From: Clostridia bacterium
Lineage (GTDB): Bacteria > Bacillota > Clostridia > Oscillospirales > CAG-272
NCBI GenBank assembly: GCA_017631855.1
Contig: JAGBSP010000014.1
Span: forward strand, 23,958-87,957
Length of the DNA stretch: 64,000 bases
Reading direction: 5' to 3'
Position numbers and translations under genes: made by a program. This document shows positions 58,644 through 64,000 of the stretch, in pieces. The notes below the pieces were generated by a model. It ran no database searches. It saw only the letters and a list, made by a program, of their open reading frames with translations, and was not told the DNA's origin. Every line of letters starts with the position of its first letter. Within the stretch, counting starts at the first letter, position 1.

Positions 58644-59981
58644 TCAGCTTGTTCGCACGACCTCACACTCGGTAATACCGTAATATTTGAGGCAGGTGAT
58701 CGTCTGCTCGTCGATGATCTCACCACAAACGGCGACGGGCACGGCGGGCGGACAGGATACGCTCATCGACGCCATCACGCGTCCGAGGCACTCGTCCACG
58801 GGAAGGCGTTCTCTGTTTGCAAAGGTTGCCTCTCGGACGCTCATCGCACGCAGAGCTCTGCTCGGCACGGGTGCGATCTCCCCGATCGGTGCGCGGCGCG
58901 GAATTTCAAGCAGAAGCGTTCGCAATTCATCCACGCGAGATATATTTTCGGGTGCCATCATCATCACGAGAAAATCGCGGTCACAGAACTCGCACACGAT
59001 TCCCTGCTCGGCAAGGATCGCGGAGAGCTCCTCTCCCATATATCCGTAGGACTTTGGCGCTACCGTCAGCTTGGTCGGCTCATCTCCGCAAAGCTCGTAT
59101 CCGTGTGCCGAAAGATCGGCACGAAGCACCTCCATCGTTTGGCAGAGGGTGGACAGCTCCTCCGAAAAGCGCTCCGACAGTCTTCGGTTGAGCGCGTCGA
59201 GCGATTGCAGAAACAGATAGGACGGACTGGTTGACGCAAAGAGCGACATTGCCGCCTCTGCTTGCTCCGAAAAAATCTTCGGCGCACGCTCGGAGAGGTG
59301 TAAATATCCACATCCCGTCAGCGCGGGAAGCGTTTTATGTGCCGAATCACAGCACGCGTCGGCACCCAACGTGATCGGGTGCGTATCGGTCGGCAAAAAT
59401 TTCAGATACGCGCCGTGCGCGTTGTCGACCAAGAGAAGCACGCCTCTTTCGTGGCAGACCTTTGCGATTGCCGCAATATCTACCGTGTTGCCAAGATAGT
59501 CGGGGCTCGTCAGATAGACGGCGGCGGGAAGCTCCCCACAGGTTCGGAAATATTCTTCCACCGTATCCGCAGAGCATCGACAGGAGAGCAGATCGTCGCC
59601 AAAGAGCCAATCGATCTCAAGATCGAGCAGCGCCGCCGCGCTAAGGAGCGTTTTGTGCGCGTTTCTTCCCGCCGCAATGCGACAAACCGCTCTGCCCTGC
59701 TCCTTGGCAAAAAGGCAAGCAAGCATCAGCATCGCGCGGATCGAAAGCGACGATCCCTCGGTAGAATAGAGGGTTTTTGCCGTCCCAAACAGACGGGATG
59801 CGTTTTGCTCACTCTGAAGAATCACGCCGTGCGCGTCATACAGCACGTCAGCTCCCGCAACTTCGGTAATATCCAAGGCTTCGACGCCAAGCACCGACAC
59901 ACCCTTATGCCCCGGCATATGCAGGCGCACGGGCGCTTCTTCGGCATACTTGCGTACAAAATCACAAATCGGCGTCGTCAT
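58644..59981 (-). CDS. Orn/Lys/Arg decarboxylase family PLP enzyme
   Basis: This 445-residue short-form fold-type I decarboxylase opens RLHMPGHKG, the usual substrate loop, and has the PLP ring-stacking LYSTEGSSLSIRAML region. D186 and H189 lie in LLLVDNAHGAYL. K216 forms the Schiff base in CCDSAHKTLPALTGCGYLHL. The C-terminal domain carries the conserved SCPPAVPVAVCGE. Small family members often act on arginine or lysine; the substrate here is open. Its start overlaps the maturase stop by 4 bp. Confidence 0.88.
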   Translation of the reverse strand: MTTPICDFVRKYAEEAPVRLHMPGHKGVSVLGVEALDITEVAGADVLYDAHGVILQSEQNASRLFGTAKTLYSTEGSSLSIRAMLMLACLFAKEQGRAVCRIAAGRNAHKTLLSAAALLDLEIDWLFGDDLLSCRCSADTVEEYFRTCGELPAAVYLTSPDYLGNTVDIAAIAKVCHERGVLLLVDNAHGAYLKFLPTDTHPITLGADACCDSAHKTLPALTGCGYLHLSERAPKIFSEQAEAAMSLFASTSPSYLFLQSLDALNRRLSERFSEELSTLCQTMEVLRADLSAHGYELCGDEPTKLTVAPKSYGYMGEELSAILAEQGIVCEFCDRDFLVMMMAPENISRVDELRTLLLEIPRRAPIGEIAPVPSRALRAMSVREATFANRERLPVDECLGRVMASMSVSCPPAVPVAVCGEIIDEQTITCLKYYGITECEVVRTS

Positions 59982-61363
59982 TCGTCATTTCCAAGCGTCT
60001 TTGCCGCTTCAAGCATAATGGCGCATTCCATTCTCTTGCGGAAGAGCTCACAGCCTGTCGCGTACACGCCCGTAACCGAGCCCGTGGCGTGGTATGCGTT
60101 TGCCGCACAGCCGCCCGAGCAGTAAAGCTTTGCCCAACAATCGGCGCATTCGGGTCTCGCGTAGACGTTGCAAGCCTCGAATTCGCATTGAATCTCGTGG
60201 TTGTCAACGCCGTCAAAGACGTTGCCGAGCTTAAACTTCTCTTCGCCCACAAACTGATGACAGGGATAGAGATCGCCCCACGGTGTCACCGCCATATATT
60301 CGGTACCCGAGCCACAGCCCGAGATGCGCTTGTAGATGCAAGGACCGCCCGAAAGGTCGATCATATAATGATAGAAGGTAAAGGGATTGCCCTCCTTGTG
60401 ACACTTGAGCATCAGCTCTGCAAGCTTTTCGTACTGCTCCATCACGATGGGCAGATCCTCCTCGTTCAGCGCCGACGGATCGTCGGGCGCGCAAACGACA
60501 GGCTCCATACTCAGCTCGCGGAAGCCGAGGTCGAGCATTACCTCAATATCCTTCAGAAAATCGGGGTTTGCGTGGGTAAAGGTGCCACGCATATAGTAAT
60601 TCTTGCCGCCGCGTGCTTCGACGAGCTTCTGGAACTTGGGAACGATGACGTCAAAGCTTCCTCTTCCCGCGTGGTCAACGCGGAAGCGGTCGTGAATCTC
60701 CTTGCGTCCGTCAAGGCTAAGGACAACGTTCGAGCATTCGCGGTTGGCAAAGTCGATCACGTCGTCGTCGATCAGCACGCCGTTGGTGGTCAGCGTAAAG
60801 CGGAAATTCTTGCCGCACTCTTTCTCACGCACACGGGCGTAGGCAACGAGCTCCTTGACCACATCAAAATTCATCAGCGGCTCTCCGCCAAAGAAATCTA
60901 CCTCAAGATTTCTTCGCGTGCCCGAATTCTCGATCAGAAAATCCAGCGCGCGCTTGCCGACTTCAAGGCTCATCAGTCCGCGCTCGCCGTGGTACTTTCC
61001 TTGGCTTGCGAAGCAGTAGGAGCAGTTGAGGTTGCAGGTGTGCGCGATGTGCAGACAAAGTGCCTTGACGACACCCGAGGTCTTTTTCTTCAGATCTCCC
61101 GCCTTCTCACGGAAGGTGTCGGGGGCAAACAGTCTGCCCGAAGCCTTGAGCTCGCCGATCTGATCGTAAAGCTCGAAGAGCTCCTCGCGCGTGACGTCCT
61201 CGCGGTCGCCGTATTTCGCAAATAACGTGTCAACGAGCGCCTCGCGGCTCGTTTCCTCATACAGACCGATGGCGTCGTACGCGATCTCGTCGACGACGTG
61301 CACCGATCCCGAATAAATATCCAAAACGATATTAAGTCCGCCCAATTGATAACGGTGGATCAT
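59978..61363 (-). CDS. SCIFF peptide maturase (thioether-forming radical SAM/SPASM enzyme)
   Basis: This 461-residue enzyme installs thioether links in the SCIFF peptide encoded just upstream. An N-terminal RRE-like region (about residues 1-95) is followed by the radical SAM motif CNLNCSYC (C110, C114, C117), FFGGEPLMNFD and LTTNGVLIDDDV. The SPASM auxiliary-cluster cysteines are in GCGSGTEYMAVTPWGDLYPCHQF and ARPECADCWAKLYCSGGCAAN. The match to the clostridial SCIFF maturase family is strong, and the linked peptide confirms it. Confidence 0.96.
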   Translation of the reverse strand: MIHRYQLGGLNIVLDIYSGSVHVVDEIAYDAIGLYEETSREALVDTLFAKYGDREDVTREELFELYDQIGELKASGRLFAPDTFREKAGDLKKKTSGVVKALCLHIAHTCNLNCSYCFASQGKYHGERGLMSLEVGKRALDFLIENSGTRRNLEVDFFGGEPLMNFDVVKELVAYARVREKECGKNFRFTLTTNGVLIDDDVIDFANRECSNVVLSLDGRKEIHDRFRVDHAGRGSFDVIVPKFQKLVEARGGKNYYMRGTFTHANPDFLKDIEVMLDLGFRELSMEPVVCAPDDPSALNEEDLPIVMEQYEKLAELMLKCHKEGNPFTFYHYMIDLSGGPCIYKRISGCGSGTEYMAVTPWGDLYPCHQFVGEEKFKLGNVFDGVDNHEIQCEFEACNVYARPECADCWAKLYCSGGCAANAYHATGSVTGVYATGCELFRKRMECAIMLEAAKTLGNDE

Positions 61364-61399
61364 ATTGATGTATCTCCTTTGAAATTCTTTGTGTCAAGA

Positions 61400-61426
61400 A
61401 AAATGCCGCCTCACAGGCGGCATTTT
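61400..61426 (-). terminator. Hairpin between SCIFF peptide and maturase genes
   Basis: AAAATGCCGCCT / AGGCGGCATTTT with a short CAC loop lies on the minus strand between the SCIFF stop (61439) and the maturase start (61363). It probably ends most transcripts after the peptide gene, giving more precursor than enzyme. Confidence 0.88.
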
Positions 61427-61438
61427 CATCGGACGAAC

Positions 61439-61588
61439 TTAGTCCTTCTTTGCGCTCTCGCACTGCTGATTTGCAATACCGCAGCTGGTCTTGCAAGCAG
61501 ACTGGCAGGAAGTCTGGCACTCGCCGCAACCGCCGTTCTTTGCGCTCTCGCAGAGGTTCTTCGTGTTCAGAGTCTGAATATGTTTCAT
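61439..61588 (-). CDS. SCIFF ranthipeptide precursor with seven cysteines
   Basis: This 49-residue peptide has the clostridial SCIFF leader MKHIQTLNTKNL and the core GGCGECQTSCQSACKTSCG. Family members carry six Cys in a 45-residue stretch; this one has an extra Cys at position 13 plus C21, C24, C28, C32, C36 and C43. The maturase downstream links Cys sulfur to Thr or other residues. A GGAGG ribosome site and a perfect promoter precede it. The biological role is unsettled; signalling has been suggested for some ranthipeptides. Confidence 0.95.
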   Translation of the reverse strand: MKHIQTLNTKNLCESAKNGGCGECQTSCQSACKTSCGIANQQCESAKKD

Positions 61589-61622
61589 TTCTAAATGCCT
61601 CCAGATTAAAATGGTTTGATTT

Positions 61623-61651
61623 ATTATAGCATATTTTTCGGGAGATGTCAA
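61623..61651 (-). promoter_or_regulatory. Promoter of the SCIFF operon
   Basis: On the minus strand TTGACA (61646-61651) and TATAAT (61623-61628) are 17 bp apart, 35 bp upstream of the peptide start. Confidence 0.92.
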
Positions 61652-61685
61652 TCGTCCAAGAGAATTTTTTCAAAAAAATTGAGAA

Positions 61686-61727
61686 TGAAACGGACAGTCG
61701 AGGACGCCTGTCCCTACAGGTTTGTAG
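61686..61727. repeat. Short GC-rich hairpin repeat
   Basis: GGACAG-tcgaggacgc-CTGTCC followed by CTACAGGTTTGTAG. The layout (dyad arms around TCGAGG.CGCC, then CCCTAC) matches the arm core of the 120-bp element at 43142, so it looks like a degenerate or partial member of the same family. Confidence 0.6.
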
Positions 61728-61744
61728 AAAGATTGTTTTTAACA

Positions 61745-61892
61745 AATCGCATCCCAAACTTGTCGGGACGTAGGGTCCGACAAGTTTGTTCCTCAGAAAG
61801 CCGAAGTCTGTACAAAAAATACGGCGACAAAATCCATAAATTCCGTGTTGCTTTCTTTTGGTTACTTTTCTTTCCAGAAAGAAAAGTAACAC
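61745..61892 (-). repeat. Dispersed 3'-end element, copy 2 (overlaps the end of a HAD gene)
   Basis: Homologous to 6547-6702. The 12-bp stem is CAAACTTGTCGG (61755-61766) with CCGACAAGTTTG (61777-61788), compensated against copy 1. The TTCCTCAGAAAG and CCGAAGTCTGTACAAA blocks, the CTTTCTTTTG box and the palindrome GTTACTTTTCTTT-ccag-AAAGAAAAGTAAC (61861-61890) follow. The palindrome encodes the last residues and stop of the HAD gene at 61862. Confidence 0.85.
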
Positions 61893-62728
61893 GCGTCCCC
61901 CGCGTCCCTATCTAACCACTCCACAACGTCGGCAATCACGCCTTGGTCGTGGTGGCAGAGTGTTTTTTGACAGATCGCTTTCACCTCATCGACCGCATTT
62001 TCGGGGCAGAACGCAAGGTCGGCGGCACGCATCATTTCAAGGTCGTTATAGTAGTCTCCCACGACGCAAAGCGTCACGGGTGCATCAAAGCACAGCTCGC
62101 AAAGACGGCGAAGCCCTTTTGCCTTGGTCACACCGAATGCCTGCACGTCAATCAGCGTATCGTCCGACTGCGACACCTCAAGCCTTCCTCGGAAGCGCTC
62201 GGCAAGCTTCGGTTTTAAATCGTTCACAACCGAAAGCTCGTCGCGCAGAGCCAGCTTATAAAGACCGTAATTACACCATTCGTCGATGGGCACAAGATAG
62301 GACGGCCGCTTGGGAGAGAGCCACGCAAAATCGGCTTCCATCATCAGGTTGGAGAGCTCGGTGTAGATCACGCCATCGTCGGTAATCGCGCGAAGTCCCG
62401 CCGTAGGTGCTAAGCGCTTCATTTCAAAATACAGCTCGCGCACGAATTCAAACGGGGTAGGTGTCTGCTCAATGGCAGACTGCGCCGCGTAATCGTAAAG
62501 GCAAGAGCCGTTGCCCGTCACGGCGGGGAGATTGAGCAGTGTGGCGGTGTCAAAATAGCTTCCGCCGAAGACCGCGTTATAATAACGACCCGTAGCAAAG
62601 GTGAAATGTCCGCCGTTCTCCTTGAAATATTGAATTGCTTCCAGATTGCGCCGTCTGCCATCGGGATCTTTCGTCAAAAAGGTACCGTCAAGATCGGTCG
62701 CAAGAACGATATTTTCAAATTTTTTCAT
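61862..62728 (-). CDS. HAD-IIB (Cof-like) phosphatase, copy 2
   Basis: This 288-residue HAD phosphatase has motif I IVLATDLDGTFLTKD, motif II FTFATGRYYN, the Lys in FGVTKAKGLRRL and motif IV VVGDYYNDLEMM. It is a paralog of the gene directly upstream: the first 40 residues and the C-terminal core are nearly identical. The last residues (ACYFSFWKEK) are not shared with that paralog and come from a dispersed palindrome. The start at 62728 follows AAGGAGC; it overlaps the upstream stop by 4 bp. It probably acts on a sugar phosphate. Confidence 0.88.
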   Translation of the reverse strand: MKKFENIVLATDLDGTFLTKDPDGRRRNLEAIQYFKENGGHFTFATGRYYNAVFGGSYFDTATLLNLPAVTGNGSCLYDYAAQSAIEQTPTPFEFVRELYFEMKRLAPTAGLRAITDDGVIYTELSNLMMEADFAWLSPKRPSYLVPIDEWCNYGLYKLALRDELSVVNDLKPKLAERFRGRLEVSQSDDTLIDVQAFGVTKAKGLRRLCELCFDAPVTLCVVGDYYNDLEMMRAADLAFCPENAVDEVKAICQKTLCHHDQGVIADVVEWLDRDAGDACYFSFWKEK

Positions 62729-63501
62729 AAAGCTCCTTCGTCGATCATTCGTTCCAGTTCTTTGACAATATCCGCCATCAGACCTTCGCCGTGATGACAG
62801 AGCGTTGCGTGCGAGATCGCCTTGATTTCGTCCACGGCATTTTCGGGGCAAAAGGCAAGGTCTGCCTCGCGCATCATCGCCAGATCGTTGTGATAATCTC
62901 CCGCAACGCAAAGCGTCACAGGACGGTCAAAATACAGCTCGCACAGCTTTCTCAGCGCCATCGCCTTGGTGTAAACGATCGCCTGCACGTCAAAGCAATT
63001 CTCTGCCGCTCTCGTAAAGACAAGCCGTTCGCCAAAATACTTCGAAAGTGTATCAATCAATGCCGCAAGGTCTCCTTCGGGGTCACGAATATCCAATTTG
63101 TAAAAATCTCCCTCGCGCCACGTGTCGGGCTCACCGAGCGGATCTTCCCACTTCGGAGTCAGCACGGCACTTGGGGAGCAACGCTTCATCTCAGCGTAGA
63201 GATCCAAGAGAAGCTCGCGCGGTGTGTTGGCTTTCCATACGGGCGTTTCGGTCGCATAATCGTAGAGCACCGAGCCGTTACCCACCGCGGCGGGAAGATT
63301 GAGAAGCTCCTCGATCACAAAATAATCCTCTCCCACCACGTTAAAATGAGCGCGTCCCGTGGCAAAGGTAAAGTGCCCGCCGTTTTCTTTAAAATATGCG
63401 ATTGCCTCGAGATTGCGGCGGCGACCGTCGGGATCTTTCGTCAAAAAAGTGCCGTCAAGGTCGGTGGCAAGGACGATATTTTGGAATTTTTGAGAGCTCA
63501 T
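62725..63501 (-). CDS. HAD-IIB (Cof-like) phosphatase, copy 1
   Basis: This 258-residue protein has motifs IVLATDLDGTFLTKD, FTFATGRAHFN, IVYTKAMALRKL and VAGDYHNDLAMM. The cap region (residues about 85-190) is the most diverged part compared with its neighbour, so the two enzymes likely differ in substrate. The start at 63501 follows GGAGGTGCGT; an ATG 15 bp upstream overlaps the ribosome site. It is first in a two-gene operon. Confidence 0.88.
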   Translation of the reverse strand: MSSQKFQNIVLATDLDGTFLTKDPDGRRRNLEAIAYFKENGGHFTFATGRAHFNVVGEDYFVIEELLNLPAAVGNGSVLYDYATETPVWKANTPRELLLDLYAEMKRCSPSAVLTPKWEDPLGEPDTWREGDFYKLDIRDPEGDLAALIDTLSKYFGERLVFTRAAENCFDVQAIVYTKAMALRKLCELYFDRPVTLCVAGDYHNDLAMMREADLAFCPENAVDEIKAISHATLCHHGEGLMADIVKELERMIDEGAL

Positions 63502-63526
63502 ACGCACCTCCGCCATTGTTTTTTAT

Positions 63527-63555
63527 AGTATAGCATAAAAAGAAAGAAAATTCAA
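63527..63555 (-). promoter_or_regulatory. Promoter of the tandem HAD operon
   Basis: On the minus strand TTGAAT (63550-63555) and TATACT (63527-63532) are 17 bp apart, 26 bp upstream of the start codon. Confidence 0.8.
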
Positions 63556-63558
63556 GAA

Positions 63559-63588
63559 AAAATGCGGTAAAATATCTTACCGCATTTT
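63559..63588 (-). terminator. Terminator of the pseudouridine synthase gene
   Basis: A 12-bp stem (AAAATGCGGTAA / TTACCGCATTTT) with a 6-nt loop follows the rluD-like stop on the minus strand and leads into T-rich DNA. It abuts the -35 box of the HAD operon promoter. Confidence 0.88.
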
Positions 63589-64000
63589 ATTCACATTCCT
63601 TCCGCAAAAGGGCAAGAAGTTTCTCAAAATCCTCGGGGAGTGGGATCTCGAAGGTCATTTCGGCACCGTTTTTCGGGTGCGTCAGCATCAGCTTTGCCGC
63701 CACAAGGCACTGTCCCTGAAGGAGCTTTGCGTGTATTTTCTCAAATGCCGTACCGCCTCCGCCGTACAGCGTGTCACCGAGCAGAGGGTGTCCAATCGAC
63801 GACAAATGCACGCGAATCTGGTGCGTCCGTCCCGTTTCGAGCTCACAGCGAACAAGCGAAAAGCGTCCGAGCCGCTCGACCACCGTAAAATGAGTCACAG
63901 CGTCTCTTGCGCGCTTGGCAGGATCATATACACCGCGAACACAGCCAGCATCACGATACCCAGCCAGCGGTCGAATGAACCGAAGCCGTAAGCGGCTACC
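63587..64000 (-). CDS. RluA/RluD family pseudouridine synthase, C-terminal part
   Basis: The frame is open from the window end to the stop at 63587, giving about 137 residues of the C-terminal part. The family signature is clear: AVTHFTVVERLGRFSLVRCELETGRTHQIRVHLSSIGHPLLGDTLYG, the segment after the catalytic Asp domain. A GTG at 63898 lies in mid-domain and is not the start. The catalytic RxHRLD motif is upstream, outside the window. The enzyme would make pseudouridine in rRNA or tRNA. Confidence 0.88.
   Translation of the reverse strand, partial: GSRLRLRFIRPLAGYRDAGCVRGVYDPAKRARDAVTHFTVVERLGRFSLVRCELETGRTHQIRVHLSSIGHPLLGDTLYGGGGTAFEKIHAKLLQGQCLVAAKLMLTHPKNGAEMTFEIPLPEDFEKLLALLRKECE

Overview
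The window looks like chromosome of an uncultured Clostridia-class Firmicute, probably a gut Oscillospirales/Christensenellales-type organism. The reasons are an SCIFF ranthipeptide with its radical SAM maturase, the dgt-dnaG-rpoD operon, a threonine T-box, the nadD-yqeK-LCP-rsfS set, textbook Shine-Dalgarno sites, and many SigA promoters of the TTGACA-17-TATAAT type. Base composition is intermediate. The taxonomic placement is inference; no marker was searched.

Layout. 1-6.4 kb: tail of ispF, then tandem sugar-isomerase paralogs, an acyltransferase-like protein, a creatininase-family amidohydrolase, a NagD-like HAD phosphatase and an MFS carrier. 6.4-12 kb: a repeat-rich gap, RNase HI on the minus strand, and a plus-strand operon (NUDIX, degenerate GDPD-like, SGNH, DUF1015, uracil-DNA glycosylase, AEC carrier). 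12-19 kb, minus strand: a HAD, an orphan lipoprotein solute-binding protein and the dgt-dnaG-rpoD operon. 19-28 kb: a giant MacB/FtsX-type ABC protein, aspartate kinase, a HIT/ABC-exporter pair, an FkbM methyltransferase and a lipoprotein. 28-40 kb, minus strand: core housekeeping genes rpsU, leuS, rsfS, LCP, yqeK, nadD, yhbY, rdgB, ftsY and smc.

39.8-43.3 kb is the accessory-looking island. It holds a tRNA-Gln with a perfect promoter and terminator, a remarkable array of small hairpins joined by ATGATGT/ACATCAT linkers that can pair across the whole array, an orphan membrane protein, a hairpin-rich stretch containing an inverted copy of the tRNA-Gln 3' end, an AT-rich cassette of three small unknown genes, an MFS gene and a 120-bp element with 33-bp inverted arms.

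43-55 kb: sugar isomerase, YfbR-like HD, thrS under a T-box, a methylglyoxal-synthase-like protein lacking key catalytic residues, glyA, a second orphan solute-binding protein, and a prfB operon (prfB without the usual frameshift site, SGNH hydrolase, small unknown, Asp/Glu racemase, MurE-like ligase with a non-canonical specificity motif). 55-64 kb: small membrane protein/TetR/membrane protein operon, the SCIFF peptide - maturase - PLP decarboxylase - aldo/keto reductase operon, two tandem HAD phosphatases and the 3' part of an RluA-type pseudouridine synthase running off the window.

The most unusual content is non-coding. There are several families of dispersed structured repeats. One is a roughly 150-bp element with a hairpin that covaries between two copies. 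Its terminal palindrome forms the last codons and stop codon of two unrelated minus-strand genes (rnhA and a HAD phosphatase), giving both proteins the same YFSF(G/W)KEK tail.
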